Below, piece after piece: positions 25,239-39,455 of a stretch of DNA of 64,000 bases. The translations under genes were made by a program, and so were the position numbers. Every line of letters starts with the position of its first letter. Positions within the stretch are counted from its first letter, which is position 1. Source of the stretch: Paracoccaceae bacterium (GTDB lineage Bacteria; Pseudomonadota; Alphaproteobacteria; Rhodobacterales; Rhodobacteraceae); the NCBI GenBank assembly GCA_022763485.1, contig JALEGX010000026.1:22671-86670 (forward strand), in the 5' to 3' direction. A model generated the notes under the pieces. That model was not told the DNA's origin, did not search any database, and saw only the letters and a list, made by a program, of their open reading frames with translations.

Positions 25239-27593
25239 ATGGCGCTGTCGCGACGAACCGGGCAACGTTTCCAGGCTTCGATCTGGCCGGGGTTCGTCGA
25301 TGCGATGACCGGCCTTCTGCTGGTCCTGATGTTCGTGTTGACCATCTTCATGGTGGTGCAGTTCGTTCTGCGGGAAACTATTTCCGGGCAAGAAAGTAAG
25401 CTCGACAAACTGGCCGAGGAGGTGTCGGCGCTGGCTGATGCGCTGGGGCTGGAGGAACGTGAGAACAGTCAGCTGAACGCGCGGCTTGGGGCGCTGAACA
25501 CCACGCTGATTTCCACCCAGACGGATCTGGATGCGGCGCGGTCGCAGCTGGCGGAACAATCCTCGGTGATTGCCGCCCTGACGGCTGAGCGGGATCAGCA
25601 GGCCACAGCTTTGCAGCAGGCCCGGACCCAGATCACCGGGTTTGAGGCACAGGTGGCGGCGCTCTTGGCCGATCGGGATCAGGCGCGGCTGGACATCACC
25701 GCCCTTGAGGCCGAGCGCGCGGCGCTTGAGGACGCGCAGGCGACCCTTCTGTCAGAAAAGGAAGCGCTGGATCTGGCGCTGGCGCAGTCGCGCACCGAAA
25801 TCGATGCCCAGACCGAAGCGGCCCGGCTGGCCGCGGCCCGGCGTGAAGCGCTGGAGGCATTGATCGCGGATCTGGAGCAACGTGGTGAGGCACAGAGCGC
25901 CGAACTTGCCGAGCTGAAGCAGGAGCTGAGCGATGAGCAGGCCGCGCGCTTGGTCGAAGCCGCCGCGGCCGAAGCGCTGCGCGACCGGTTGCAGAATGCG
26001 GATGCCGAGCTGACGGCGATGACGCTGGCGCTGGAGGCGCAGCGCAAGGAGGCCGAGGACACGCTGACGCTGCTGGCGGCCTCGGAAACGGCGAAGGCGG
26101 CGCTGGATGAACAGCTGGCGGATCTGCTGGGGCAGATCGAAGCGGCCAAATCGCAGCTGCGCGACCGGGACGAGCTGGCCGAACGGCTGACCCGGGTCCT
26201 GTCGCAGCTTGAGGTCAATCAGGCGGAGAGCACCCAGAAGGTTTCGGCGCTGGAAGCCGAGCTAAACCGGGTGCGGGCCGAGGCGACCCAGACCCGCGAA
26301 ACGCTGTCTTCTCAACTGGCTGAGGCGCGCTCGCAGGCAGCAGAGCGGCGAGATGCGCTGGAGGCGGAACTGGCCCGTCAGCAGGCCGCGAATGTGCAGA
26401 ACCAGTCGGAATATCAGGACGCGATGACCCGGTTGCAGTCCGAATATGCCGAAGCACGCGCCGCACTGGAGGCGCAGTTGGCCGCCGCAAATCAGGACGC
26501 TGAGACCACCGAACGGGTGCTGCGCGACCGGCTGGCGCAGGTTCAGGCCGAGGCCGAGGCGGAAAGCGCCCGTCTGACGGCTGAGCTCAACTCGGCAAAG
26601 GCCGATCTGGCCGCTGCACGCAGCGCCACGGATGCCACCGCTGCCGATCGCGAGAGCATTGAACAGCGGCTGCTGGCGGCGTTGGACAAGCTGGAGCGGG
26701 CGCAGGCGGCCGCATCCGACAATGAAGTGCTGCAATCGCGGTTGGCCGCAGCGCTGGCGGCGCAAAAGGCGGCGGAAAGCACGTCCGAGCAACGCCTGAG
26801 CGAGGCGGAGGCACGTGCGCGCCTGCTGGCCGAAGCGCGTCAGGCGTTGGCCAGCGAGCAGGAAATTTCTGCCGAAGCGCAACGCCAGACGGCGCTGTTG
26901 AACCAACAGGTTGCTGCGCTGCGCACGCAACTGGGGAATTTGCAGGCGTTGCTGGATGACTATCAGGAGCGCGATGCGGCGGCTCAAGTACAGTTGCAGT
27001 CGCTGGGCTCTGACCTGAACGCAGCGCTGGCGCGTGCCGCGGCAGAAGAGCGCAAACGTCGCCTGCTGGAGGAATCCGAACGCAAGCGGCTGGAGGCCGA
27101 AGCCAAGGCCCTGGCCGAGGAAAAGCAGGATCTGGAGAAGTACCGCTCGGAATTCTTCGGGCGGCTGCGGGACGTCCTAGGCAGCCAGGAGGGGGTCCGC
27201 ATTCAGGGCGACCGCTTCGTGTTCTCATCCGAGGTGCTGTTTCCGCCCGGTGGCGCGGAGCTTTCGGAAGAAGGTCAGCAGGAAGTGGCCAAGATCGCGC
27301 GCATCCTGCGCTCGGTGGCCCGCAATATCCCGGAAGGGATTGATTGGGTGATCCGGGTCGATGGGCACACCGACAACTCGCCGCTGTTGAACCACCCCAA
27401 ATTCGCCGACAACTGGGAATTGAGCCAGGGCAGGGCGCTGTCCGTGGTGCGCTACATGGTCGAGGATCTGGACATCCCGCCCAACCGGCTGGCGGCGAAC
27501 GGGTTTGGCGAGTTCCAGCCGGTCAATCCGGGCAATTCGGCCGCGGCCCGCGCGCAGAACCGCCGGATTGAGCTTAAGTTCACCGAGAAGTAG
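25239..27593 (+). CDS. MotB-like protein: TM helix, very long coiled coil, OmpA domain
   Basis: A 784-residue protein in three parts. Residues 15-45 (WPGFVDAMTGLLLVLMFVLTIFMVVQFVL) form one membrane helix with D21 at the position of the stator proton-carrying Asp. Residues about 48-625 are an almost uninterrupted Ala/Glu/Leu/Gln/Arg coiled coil. Residues about 630-784 are an OmpA/MotB peptidoglycan-binding domain (RFVFSSEVLFPPGGAELSEEG; IRVDGHTDNSPL; LAANGFGEFQPVNPG; NRRIELKF). The start follows the MotA-like gene's stop by 3 bases. MotB itself is about 300 residues with a far shorter linker, so this spans or reaches much further across the periplasm. Zorya ZorB is another TM-plus-OmpA relative, but no ZorC/D genes are adjacent. 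Confidence 0.85.
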   Translation: MALSRRTGQRFQASIWPGFVDAMTGLLLVLMFVLTIFMVVQFVLRETISGQESKLDKLAEEVSALADALGLEERENSQLNARLGALNTTLISTQTDLDAARSQLAEQSSVIAALTAERDQQATALQQARTQITGFEAQVAALLADRDQARLDITALEAERAALEDAQATLLSEKEALDLALAQSRTEIDAQTEAARLAAARREALEALIADLEQRGEAQSAELAELKQELSDEQAARLVEAAAAEALRDRLQNADAELTAMTLALEAQRKEAEDTLTLLAASETAKAALDEQLADLLGQIEAAKSQLRDRDELAERLTRVLSQLEVNQAESTQKVSALEAELNRVRAEATQTRETLSSQLAEARSQAAERRDALEAELARQQAANVQNQSEYQDAMTRLQSEYAEARAALEAQLAAANQDAETTERVLRDRLAQVQAEAEAESARLTAELNSAKADLAAARSATDATAADRESIEQRLLAALDKLERAQAAASDNEVLQSRLAAALAAQKAAESTSEQRLSEAEARARLLAEARQALASEQEISAEAQRQTALLNQQVAALRTQLGNLQALLDDYQERDAAAQVQLQSLGSDLNAALARAAAEERKRRLLEESERKRLEAEAKALAEEKQDLEKYRSEFFGRLRDVLGSQEGVRIQGDRFVFSSEVLFPPGGAELSEEGQQEVAKIARILRSVARNIPEGIDWVIRVDGHTDNSPLLNHPKFADNWELSQGRALSVVRYMVEDLDIPPNRLAANGFGEFQPVNPGNSAAARAQNRRIELKFTEK

Positions 27594-27611
27594 TCGGCGC
27601 CTGAGCCGGCG

Positions 27612-28570
27612 TCAGTAGATACGAGCCAGGGTGCTGGTCGTACTGATGGCCCTGCCGTCGCGCAGCAGGGTGACGCGTCCGGAATAGGTGCCCGGCGCCC
27701 ACCGCTTCGCCTTCAGCCGCTTGCCATAGGCGCGGAAGAACCGGGCCTGATCCTTGACCAGCGTGCTGTCATGACGGGCGAAGGGGCCGTTAGGGCCTTC
27801 GATTTCGATCCGGATCACATCGCCCTTGCGCCCGCCAAAGGCAAAGCCCCACAGGACAAGTGCCTCACCATCAGCGGGCAGCGTGCCATAGGCGGTCTCG
27901 CCGGTGTGGATTTCGGCATAGCTGGGCACGCGCGGCGAAAAGCCCGCGCTGATCATCGCGCCGGGTTCATAGGGGGGCAGATCAGCCCAGAGGTGCGCAT
28001 CGCTCTGACCACAGGTGGAGGTGCTGGAGATGGCAAAAGGGTCAACCACCTGCCCATTGTGACGGACCGAGAGATGCAGATGCGGGAACTGGGTCTTGCC
28101 GCTCAGCCCGACCTCGCCAAGGACCTCACCCCGTTCGACCCGCTGGTTGGGCTGCACGCGCACAGAGCCGCGTTTCAGGTGGCAGTATTGGGTTTCCCAG
28201 CCGTCGGCGTGACGGATCAGGACGCCATTGCCACATTCGATCCCGTCAACGCCCGCCGCGCGCTCCTGGGTGTAGAACTGGTCACTGATCTGATCGCGCA
28301 GCCCGGTGACGATGCCCGGCGCTGCGGCCAGAACCGCGACCCCCTGTTCCATCGCTTCCAGAGAGGGCAGGGAAAAGTCGGTGCCCTTGTGGCCATCATA
28401 GCTGAGGCCCGCACAGGTGAAATCCCGCGCGCCGGGGCCGGGATCCCGGTCCACATATTGCTGGATGTGGCAGGTGTCCCCAAGCACGCAATCCAGCGGG
28501 AAGCTCAAAACGGGATCGCTCGCCGCCTGTGAGGCGACGAGCGACAATCCCAATGCAGCGGCAAAGCGCA

Positions 28571-28571
<1 letters not shown>
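27612..28571 (-). CDS. M23-family peptidoglycan metallopeptidase
   Basis: A 319-residue exported protein with signal peptide MRFAAALGLSLVASQAASDP. The LytM/M23 core is present: H and D of YDGHKGTDFSL and HLHLSV in KTQFPHLHLSVRHNG, the zinc ligands of active enzymes. NGVLIRHADGWETQYCHLKRGS lies between them. Cysteines near the N-terminus (DCVLGDTC) suggest disulfides. It probably cleaves cross-bridge peptides in the periplasm. The ATG at 28571 overlaps the clpA stop by one base (TGATG); the listed TTG one codon earlier is less likely. Confidence 0.88.
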
Positions 28572-30904
<2,333 letters not shown>

Positions 30905-31080
30905 GCCGGTGCTCCTTCTGTCTTGGGTCGGTCGGGGGACCTCTGTGTCCCGGTCCCCCTGACTAACCGTGTCCTCATAGTATTAGAGTTTGGTTGATCG
31001 GTCGGTGGCTTCAAGGCTTTTCTTTCAAATTTCAGTCACATTTGTTTGGACCGAAACAGTATTGCCTCGCTCGTGAGCGA

Positions 31081-31848
31081 TCAGAACGCGTCCTTGCGGG
31101 CGCGAACTTCCGCGAAAACTTCGGCGTCCGATGCATCCTGCATCTCCAGACGGTCCCGGATTTCAACGCTTTGCGGGCGCAGAAACGGGTTTGTTGCCAG
31201 TTCCAGAGCCAATGAAGACGGAACCGTGGGTTTGTTTTCGGCCCGTGCGCTGGCGATATCGGCGATCCGCGCCTGCAGGTCCGGGTTGCCCGGTTCAATG
31301 GTTTCCGCAAAGGCGGCATTGGCCTGCGTGTACTCATGTCCGGAATAGACGATGGTGTCGTCGGGCAGGGCGGCCAGTTTCGACAGGCTGTCCCACATCT
31401 GGGCGGCGGTGCCTTCGAACAGGCGTCCGCACCCCAGCGCCATCAGGCTGTCGGCGGTAAAGACCGCCTTGCTGGCCGGGGCGTGAAACGCGATGTGACC
31501 CACCGTGTGGCCCGAGACATCCAGCACATGGATCTCATCCCCGCCAATGGTGAAACTGTCTCCTTCGGCAACCTGCAACCCCAGTTCGGGTAGGCGATGC
31601 GCATCGGCCGTCGCGCCGATCACCTTGGCCGGGTGACGCTCCAGGATAGCGGGCAGGGCATCGACGTGGTCCCAATGGTGGTGCGTCAGCAGCACGTGGC
31701 TCAGCCTCCAGCCCCGCGCCTCAAGCGCTGCCAGGATCGGTTCCGCCTCGGGTGCATCGACCAGCGCGGTCTCGCCGCTGGCGGCGTCATGGGCCAGAAA
31801 GGCGTAGTTGTCGCTGAGGCAGGGGATGGTGACGATCTCAAGAGGCAT
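31081..31848 (-). CDS. gloB: Hydroxyacylglutathione hydrolase (glyoxalase II)
   Basis: A 255-residue metallo-beta-lactamase-fold enzyme. The metal motif THHHWDH lies at residues 55-61, with [30 protein letters not shown] and [13 protein letters not shown] following, all diagnostic of GloB, and the C-terminal NPFLRP. It hydrolyses S-D-lactoylglutathione in methylglyoxal detoxification. ATG 31848 is the family start; ATG 31854 two codons earlier is possible. It is divergent from the methyltransferase gene. Confidence 0.94.
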   Translation of the reverse strand: MPLEIVTIPCLSDNYAFLAHDAASGETALVDAPEAEPILAALEARGWRLSHVLLTHHHWDHVDALPAILERHPAKVIGATADAHRLPELGLQVAEGDSFTIGGDEIHVLDVSGHTVGHIAFHAPASKAVFTADSLMALGCGRLFEGTAAQMWDSLSKLAALPDDTIVYSGHEYTQANAAFAETIEPGNPDLQARIADIASARAENKPTVPSSLALELATNPFLRPQSVEIRDRLEMQDASDAEVFAEVRARKDAF

Positions 31849-31910
31849 GGTCATTCGGCTCACGGTTGCTAAACTGCACCCAAGCTTGGCCCAAGGAGCA
31901 TCCGGCTGCA

Positions 31911-32657
31911 ATGCATCTCGACGTGCAGGATCTGAGGAATTTTTATTATCGCAGCACCCTGGGCCGGGCGGCACAGGCATCGGTGCGGGGACGGCTGCTG
32001 GATCTGTGGCCCGATGCCACCGGCCAGACGGTTGCGGGATTCGGTTTTGCGGTGCCGCTGATGCGCCCCTATCTGGCCGACGCGCGGCGGGTCGTGGCCT
32101 TGATGCCGGGGCCGCAGGGCGTGATGCAGTGGCCCGCCGGAATGCCCAACGTCTCGATCCTGACCGAAGAATGGCTCTGGCCGCTGGAAACCGGCCATGT
32201 GGACCGACTGGTGGTGATGCATGGCTTGGAAACCTCGGACCGGCCGTCCCGCCTGCTGGAGGAATGCTGGCGGGTGCTGGGGCCCGGTGGGCGTGCCATG
32301 TTCATTGTGCCCAACCGCGCCGGGCTCTGGTCCCGGTCGGACCTGACGCCCTTCGGTTTTGGACGTCCCTATACGCTGGGCCAGCTGGAAAGCCAGCTGC
32401 GCGCCCATCACTTCACCATTGAACGCCATGCGGCGGCGCTCTACCGCCCACCGTCAAACCGGCGGTTCTGGCTGAAATCCGGGGCGCTGTTTGAAAAGAT
32501 GGGCCGCAGCTTGCCGACCGTTCTGGCTGGCGGGGTCTTTCTGGTCGAAGTGTCGAAGCGGGTGAACCGCCAAAGTGGGCTGATGAGCCGGGACAAGCCC
32601 CCCTCCAGGATCCGGGTGTTGGAAGGGCTGTCGAACCCGATCCCCAAACCGGCCTGA
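31911..32657 (+). CDS. SAM-dependent methyltransferase (type 11-like)
   Basis: A 248-residue class I methyltransferase, [29 protein letters not shown]. The glycine motif is degenerate ([11 protein letters not shown]), but [48 protein letters not shown] is typical of the motif II-III region in an alphaproteobacterial family commonly paired with gloB. The substrate is unknown. Start at 31911 has CAAGGAG upstream. The divergent partner gloB shares a 62-base promoter region. Confidence 0.8.
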   Translation: MHLDVQDLRNFYYRSTLGRAAQASVRGRLLDLWPDATGQTVAGFGFAVPLMRPYLADARRVVALMPGPQGVMQWPAGMPNVSILTEEWLWPLETGHVDRLVVMHGLETSDRPSRLLEECWRVLGPGGRAMFIVPNRAGLWSRSDLTPFGFGRPYTLGQLESQLRAHHFTIERHAAALYRPPSNRRFWLKSGALFEKMGRSLPTVLAGGVFLVEVSKRVNRQSGLMSRDKPPSRIRVLEGLSNPIPKPA

Positions 32658-32701
32658 CTGACAGGTCCGCGACAGGGTTCGGGACGGCCCAGGGAGAGGG
32701 C

Positions 32702-33653
32702 TCAGTAATATCGTTGCGGCTCATGCTGAGGCAGGATGGGCAGGGTGCTGGTGATCGTGGGCAGGGCGCGCACGTTGTTCCAGCGTTCGACAGTAACTTC
32801 GGAGTCATCGCCCCTGTCCCAAGCCGAGAGATCAGCTATGGACCCCTCATTTCCAAGGCTCAGGGTCGCAATGGGCGTCAGCCCTTCGATCAGAGCCAAA
32901 TTGCCATAGCCGCACTCATCATCCGCGCAATCGCCGTAATAGCTGGTGTAGGCTTCTAAATCCGGGGTCACGCCTTCTGGCACGTGGTACAGATAGAGCT
33001 GGTGATGAAGGCCGAACGAATTGTTGCTAGCGGCGGGAATATATTCGAATTTCTGGTAAATTGGCAGTAGGCTGCCCCCCCAGATCCTCTGGCGTCTTGA
33101 TGTGCAATGTGTCGCTGGCATCCAGGTCCAGGGTGCTGGCTTGATTGTCGTAGTCAGACACCCAATCGAGCGTAAAACCGTTTTCGTCGACGACCTCGTC
33201 CTGCCGTTCCACTTCACCAGGCAGTTCACCGTCAAACAGCAGGGTGATGTGATCGGGGCTGTCGGGCGTGCCGTCCTCTTCCGGGTCAAGTGCATCCACG
33301 TCCTGTCCCACCGGTGCGATCACGACATCCTCGCCGCCGGAGGTCAGATTCAGGTACAGATCCTCGGTGGTTTCGGGATCGATCGTGATGGTTTCAGCCT
33401 CGGGGCCGCCCACCACCAGCAATCTTTCCTCCCAGGTCGTTACACGTTCCAGATCCTCTGCTTCAAAGGTCTTGGCCGGGCCGTCCGCTGGCAGGAGCTC
33501 AACAAGGGGTGTGATTTGCGTCTCGGGCGGTGTTTCGACCCCGTCGTCGGTGTCGGGCGTGTCATCGGCCGGGACGCGGGCATCGTCGTCCAGACCGACA
33601 AATGTCGCGATAAGTCCAACGCCAAAGAGGGTCATCAGGGCAATAGGAAGCAT
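32702..33653 (-). pseudogene. Hypothetical acidic membrane-anchored protein, frameshifted at a G7 tract
   Basis: Two overlapping ORFs on this strand encode one protein. The first (33653 down) has an N-terminal membrane segment, MLPIALMTLFGVGLIATFVGL, then an acidic Asp/Glu/Pro/Thr-rich region to SDTLHIKTPEDLGG. At a run of seven G (bases 33075-33081 on the plus strand) the sensible frame moves to the second ORF, which goes on LLPIYQKFEYIPAASNNSFGLHHQLYLYHVPEGVTPDLEAYTSYYGDCADDECGYG to SQHEPQRYY. The N-terminal part of the second ORF and the C-terminal part of the first (QPTANLPEIRIYSRR) look like noise. With six G the frame would be continuous, at about 316 residues. Family unknown. A sequencing error, a mutation or slippage are all possible. 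Confidence 0.7.
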
Positions 33654-33868
33654 GGCAGCTACGCTTTAAACTAAAATTCGCCCTTGTTTTATGGGGGGCT
33701 GGATCGACTACAAGCGAAATGATGCTGGTTTGCGTCACTATGGCGCGTCGCATTTGGAAACACACTGTTTCGCGTTTGGTTACGATGTGCGCACACTCCG
33801 TTCCGCAGGTATTGGGGCGACGCGCCTAAGGGATTGCCAACAAGAACATGACCCAAAGCGGAGGGAAC

Positions 33869-34657
33869 ATGAAAAACTCGAAGGTTCGCAGACGTGATGG
33901 GGTGGTGTACCGCAAAGAGGTGCCGTCCGCGGAGATCGTCAAAGACGCACTCATCTATGTCTATGACGACTCCCCTTTGCACGGGGTCATCCACACGGAG
34001 TATCATGCGGCCAAAAAAAAGCTGACTGGCAACTTTCCTGGATTTGGTCGAGATAGCACATACCTTATCAAGCAGCCGGTTCCCGAAGACATTGGTCCAT
34101 GGAAATACAAACTCCTCACTTGTGAAGCTTCGGTATTGGCGCCCTTCCTGACACCAATCACAATTGACGCGGACAGTGTGGATTGGCTGCCGGACATCTT
34201 TGGCAACGTTCAAGCCCCAATCGTGACAGGCCGGGTTCGGGAAACCATCGAAGAGGTTGATCCCGGATACAGCTACTTTTTCCCGGCTGAGATCCTGATG
34301 TCAGGGAGCGGCGCAGCTGTTCCCGGAGACCGCTATTTCTGGTTTCAACGCAGACGCATGAGTTATGTTTGGAACCCGTTGACGCAAGGCGTGGGAGAAC
34401 AACTTCGCTTACCCTGGGATGGCCGTATGTTTGCGAGAGGTGGCGTGGCCTGGCAACTTACGCACAACGCGGTCTTGCGGGATTTCGTCTGCGCCTTCCC
34501 ATTTTGGGGTGTCAATCTGAACCAACTGACATTTGCCATGTCTGCACCCGCGTTCCGCCGCCTCAAGGCCGGGCTGTTTACCGGCATGATCGAAAGCACC
34601 TCGACCGATTATCAGTCGGAGGATCGCGACGACAGTCAGAATATTGGCCATTTCTGA
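33869..34657 (+). CDS. Hypothetical protein, possibly Imm11/DUF1629-like
   Basis: A 262-residue cytoplasmic protein with no signal or membrane segment. I do not recognise it with confidence. The segment LPDIFGNVQAPIVTGRVRETIEEVDPGYSYFFPAEI, followed by RYFWFQRRRMSYVWNP, has the spacing seen in Imm11/DUF1629-type immunity proteins, but the match is weak. Its GC content and codon use look lower than its neighbours (AAA runs, AGC, TTT), suggesting transfer. Start 33869 follows GGAGG; the ATG at 33848 lacks a site. It has no toxin-like partner here. It is divergent from the frameshifted gene. Confidence 0.55.
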   Translation: MKNSKVRRRDGVVYRKEVPSAEIVKDALIYVYDDSPLHGVIHTEYHAAKKKLTGNFPGFGRDSTYLIKQPVPEDIGPWKYKLLTCEASVLAPFLTPITIDADSVDWLPDIFGNVQAPIVTGRVRETIEEVDPGYSYFFPAEILMSGSGAAVPGDRYFWFQRRRMSYVWNPLTQGVGEQLRLPWDGRMFARGGVAWQLTHNAVLRDFVCAFPFWGVNLNQLTFAMSAPAFRRLKAGLFTGMIESTSTDYQSEDRDDSQNIGHF

Positions 34658-35008
34658 GTTCGTGGCGCGAAACGGGGGTACAATCGTCGCAAACGGCCCC
34701 TGATCGTGTTCCGCTTGGTGCTTTGCTGTCCGAAATGGCGCGTTTCAAGGGGCGAGGAATCGCTAAAACCTGCAGACCAGTGACATTTTTCGTGCAACTT
34801 TCGGGGTGCAAAGGGTCGCACTTTGGTTAAGTCATTGATTTATATTGGTTCTGCTGAATCTGCGTTACCGCTATAGAAGGTTGCCCGATGGGGATCGACC
34901 TGCTACATCCACGCTGATTTTGACGCCCTGCCGTAACGGAGGGCTGCTTCACGCCCCCGGACGCCGCTTCTTGCATGCTAACCGGGGCCAAATATCGGAA
35001 GGGTGGAC
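34658..35008. other. 351-base intergenic region upstream of the ATP synthase operon
   Basis: No gene is evident in either strand. ORFs crossing it are short and lack family likeness. It is AT-richer than its surroundings near 34820-34850 (ggttaagtcattgatttatattgg). It must hold the atp operon promoter; one possible pair is TTGCCC and TACATC with 17 bases between them (about 34881-34909), which I consider weak. Confidence 0.5.
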
Positions 35009-35569
35009 GTGTCCGAACCAGCTTCGATTTCCGCAGGCATTGCCAAGCGCTATGCCACTGCGATCTTTGAGATCGCAAATGAGAACAACAACCTTGGTGG
35101 TCTGGAATCCAGCATCAGTGACCTGAGCGCTGCGCTGGACGGCAATGCCGACCTGCGCAATCTGCTGTCGTCGCCGCTGGTTTCCCGCGAAGAGCAGGAA
35201 GCGGCAATCGTCGCGCTCGCCAAGAAAATGGGCCTGGCTCCGGTGATGCAGAATTCGCTGGCTCTGATGGCTCAGAAACGCCGCCTGTTCGTCGTGCCCC
35301 AGCTGCTTGCCGTTCTGCGCGACATGCTGGCAGACGCGCGCGGCGAAGTCGTTGCCGATGTGACCTCGGCAAAGGCGCTGACCAAAACGCAGTCCGACAA
35401 GCTGGCCAAGACGCTGTCCGAGCGTATCGGCAAAACTGTCACCATCAATGCGACCGTCGATGAAACCATCATTGGCGGTCTTGTCGTTAAAGTGGGCTCG
35501 AAGATGATCGATAGCTCGATCCGCTCCAAGCTCAACTCCCTCCAGAATGCAATGAAAGAGGTCGGATAA
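35009..35569 (+). CDS. atpH: F-type ATP synthase subunit delta
   Basis: A 186-residue delta subunit that links the F1 crown to the peripheral stalk. It starts with GTG (VSEPASISAGIAKRYATAIFEIANE); the GTG two codons earlier (35003) sits too close to the GGAAGG site. The C-terminal VTINATVDETIIGGLVVKVGSKMIDSSIRSKLNSLQ is the conserved OSCP/delta tail. First of five genes atpHAGDC; its stop immediately precedes the atpA ATG. Confidence 0.95.
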   Translation: MSEPASISAGIAKRYATAIFEIANENNNLGGLESSISDLSAALDGNADLRNLLSSPLVSREEQEAAIVALAKKMGLAPVMQNSLALMAQKRRLFVVPQLLAVLRDMLADARGEVVADVTSAKALTKTQSDKLAKTLSERIGKTVTINATVDETIIGGLVVKVGSKMIDSSIRSKLNSLQNAMKEVG

Positions 35570-37108
35570 ATGGGTATCCAAGCTGCAGAGATTTCTGCAA
35601 TCCTGAAGGACCAGATCAAGAATTTTGGTCAAGACGCAGAGGTCGCTGAAATCGGCCGCGTGCTGTCCGTCGGTGACGGTATCGCCCGCGTGTACGGCCT
35701 GGACAATGTTCAAGCCGGTGAGATGGTCGAATTCCCCGGTGGCATCATGGGGATGGCGCTGAACCTGGAAAACGACAACGTTGGTGTCGTTATCTTCGGT
35801 ACCGACCGCGACATTAAAGAAGGTGACACCGTCAAGCGCACCAACTCGATCGTGGACGTTCCGATCGGTGACGAGCTGCTGGGTCGCGTTGTGGACGGCC
35901 TGGGTAACCCGATCGACGGCAAAGGCCCGATCGCAGCCACCAAGCGCGGTGTTGCAGACGTTAAAGCACCGGGCATCATCCCGCGTAAATCGGTTCACGA
36001 GCCGATGGCAACCGGCCTGAAATCGGTTGACGCGATGATCCCGATCGGCCGCGGCCAGCGGGAACTGATCATCGGCGACCGTCAGACCGGTAAAACTGCC
36101 GTTGCTCTGGACGCGATGCTGAACCAGAAGTCGTACAACGACGCCGCCGGCGACGACGAAAGCAAGAAACTGTACTGCGTCTACGTCGCGGTTGGTCAGA
36201 AGCGTTCGACCGTTGCTCAGCTGGTGAAGAAACTGGAAGAATCCGGTGCGATGGAATACTCCATCGTTGTGGCCGCAACCGCGTCCGACCCGGCACCGCT
36301 GCAGTTCCTGGCACCCTACGCCGCAACCGCAATGGCCGAATACTTCCGTGACAACGGCAAGCACGCCCTGATCATCTATGATGACCTGTCCAAACAGGCC
36401 GTCGCCTATCGCCAGATGTCGCTGCTGCTGCGTCGTCCGCCGGGACGTGAAGCCTATCCGGGTGATGTTTTCTACCTGCACTCCCGTCTGCTGGAGCGTT
36501 CGGCAAAGCTGAACGAAGAGCACGGCGCAGGCTCGCTGACCGCTCTGCCCGTCATCGAAACCCAGGGCGGCGACGTGTCCGCGTTTATTCCGACCAACGT
36601 GATCTCGATCACCGACGGTCAGATCTTTCTGGAAACCGAGCTGTTCTACCAGGGCATCCGCCCCGCCGTGAACACCGGTCTGTCGGTTTCGCGTGTGGGC
36701 TCCTCGGCTCAGACCAAAGCAATGTCTTCGGTTGCCGGCCCTGTTAAACTGTCGCTGGCTCAGTACCGCGAGATGGCTGCATTCGCTCAGTTCGGTTCCG
36801 ATCTGGACGCTGCAACCCAGGCCCTGCTGAACCGTGGTGCGCGTCTGACCGAGCTGATGAAACAGCCGCAGTACGCACCGCTGACCAACGCTGAAATCGT
36901 CTGCGTGATCTTCGCTGGCACCAACGGCTACCTCGACAATGTCGACGTGAAAGACGTTGGTCGTTACGAAGCAGGCCTGCTGACCCACCTGCGTGGCAAG
37001 CATGCTGATCTGCTGGCGGACATCACCAACAATGACCGCAAGGTGAAGGACGAGCTGGCCGACAAAGTGAAGGCCGCGCTGGACGAGTTCGCCGCTAGCT
37101 TCGCTTAA
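35570..37108 (+). CDS. atpA: F-type ATP synthase subunit alpha
   Basis: A 512-residue non-catalytic nucleotide-binding subunit. Walker A is GDRQTGKT at residues 169-176, and the conserved arginine finger lies in [13 protein letters not shown]. Three alpha subunits alternate with three beta subunits in F1. Codon use (many CTG, GTT, ACC) appears strongly biased, as expected of a highly expressed gene. Large ORFs on the opposite strand (684 codons) are shadows caused by this bias. Confidence 0.98.
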   Translation: MGIQAAEISAILKDQIKNFGQDAEVAEIGRVLSVGDGIARVYGLDNVQAGEMVEFPGGIMGMALNLENDNVGVVIFGTDRDIKEGDTVKRTNSIVDVPIGDELLGRVVDGLGNPIDGKGPIAATKRGVADVKAPGIIPRKSVHEPMATGLKSVDAMIPIGRGQRELIIGDRQTGKTAVALDAMLNQKSYNDAAGDDESKKLYCVYVAVGQKRSTVAQLVKKLEESGAMEYSIVVAATASDPAPLQFLAPYAATAMAEYFRDNGKHALIIYDDLSKQAVAYRQMSLLLRRPPGREAYPGDVFYLHSRLLERSAKLNEEHGAGSLTALPVIETQGGDVSAFIPTNVISITDGQIFLETELFYQGIRPAVNTGLSVSRVGSSAQTKAMSSVAGPVKLSLAQYREMAAFAQFGSDLDAATQALLNRGARLTELMKQPQYAPLTNAEIVCVIFAGTNGYLDNVDVKDVGRYEAGLLTHLRGKHADLLADITNNDRKVKDELADKVKAALDEFAASFA

Positions 37109-37122
37109 GGGGGGACGAGGCG

Positions 37123-37998
37123 ATGCCGAGTCTTAAGGACCTTAAAAACAGGATCGAGTCGGTCAAATCGACCCGCAAGATCACCAAAGCCATGCAGATG
37201 GTGGCCGCCGCAAAATTGCGGCGGGCACAGGAAGCTGCCGAAGAGTCGCGCCCCTACGCCAAACGGTTCAATGCCGTTATGGCCGGGCTCGCGGCCTCTG
37301 TCGGCGGCAGCGACTCCGCGCCCAAGCTGCTTCGCGGCACCGGGAGCGATCAGGTTCAGCTGCTCGTCGTCATGACCTCGGAACGGGGTCTGTGCGGTGG
37401 CTTCAACACCAACATCGTCAAGCTCGCCCGCACCAAGGCGGCTGAACTCAAGGCCCAAGGCAAGACAGTGAAAATCCTGTCTGTCGGTAAAAAAGGCCGC
37501 GATCAGCTGAAGCGGGACTTCGAAGACGATTTCGTCGGCCATGTGGACCTGAGCGAAGTCAAGCGTCTGGGCTATTCCAACGCGCAGGACATCGCACGGG
37601 ACATCCTGAACCGGTTCGACGCGGGTGAGTTCGACGTTGCCACGATCTTCTACGCAGAGTTCGTGAACGTCGTGACGCAGATCCCGACGGCCCAGCAGAT
37701 CATTCCGGCCGCCTTCGAGGCGTCGGAAGGTTCGGAAGGTGGCGCCATCTACGACTACGAGCCCAGCGAAGAGGCCATCCTGGCCGACCTGCTGCCCCGT
37801 GGCGTGGCGACGCAGATCTTCTCGGCCCTGCTGGAGAACGGCGCCTCTGAACAGGGTGCCCGGATGAGCGCGATGGACAACGCAACCCGCAACGCGGGCG
37901 AGATGATCGACAAGCTGACCATCCAGTTCAACCGTTCGCGTCAGGCCGTGATCACCAACGAGCTGATTGAAATCATTTCGGGCGCCGAGGCGCTCTAA
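37123..37998 (+). CDS. atpG: F-type ATP synthase subunit gamma
   Basis: A 291-residue central-shaft subunit: [36 protein letters not shown] at the N-terminus and [46 protein letters not shown] at the C-terminus, the two halves of its coiled coil. [12 protein letters not shown] is typical of the middle domain. It lies 14 bases after atpA and 21 before atpD. Confidence 0.97.
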   Translation: MPSLKDLKNRIESVKSTRKITKAMQMVAAAKLRRAQEAAEESRPYAKRFNAVMAGLAASVGGSDSAPKLLRGTGSDQVQLLVVMTSERGLCGGFNTNIVKLARTKAAELKAQGKTVKILSVGKKGRDQLKRDFEDDFVGHVDLSEVKRLGYSNAQDIARDILNRFDAGEFDVATIFYAEFVNVVTQIPTAQQIIPAAFEASEGSEGGAIYDYEPSEEAILADLLPRGVATQIFSALLENGASEQGARMSAMDNATRNAGEMIDKLTIQFNRSRQAVITNELIEIISGAEAL

Positions 37999-39444
<1,446 letters not shown>

Positions 39445-39455
39445 GGAGGGTCGTA

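Noticed and set aside
24027-27593. Zorya-type anti-phage system
   Set aside because: The membrane pair fits in outline, but ZorC, ZorD or ZorE genes are absent, and neighbours are housekeeping genes.
34949-37003. 684-codon minus-strand ORF opposite atpH/atpA
   Set aside because: A shadow of strongly biased ATP synthase codons, and the same applies to the long antisense frames over atpG/atpD (37105-38535, 38590-39576).
37133-37147. TTAA-N5-TTAA at the start of atpG
   Set aside because: Spacing is 5 rather than 7 and it lies in coding sequence, so not a CtrA box.
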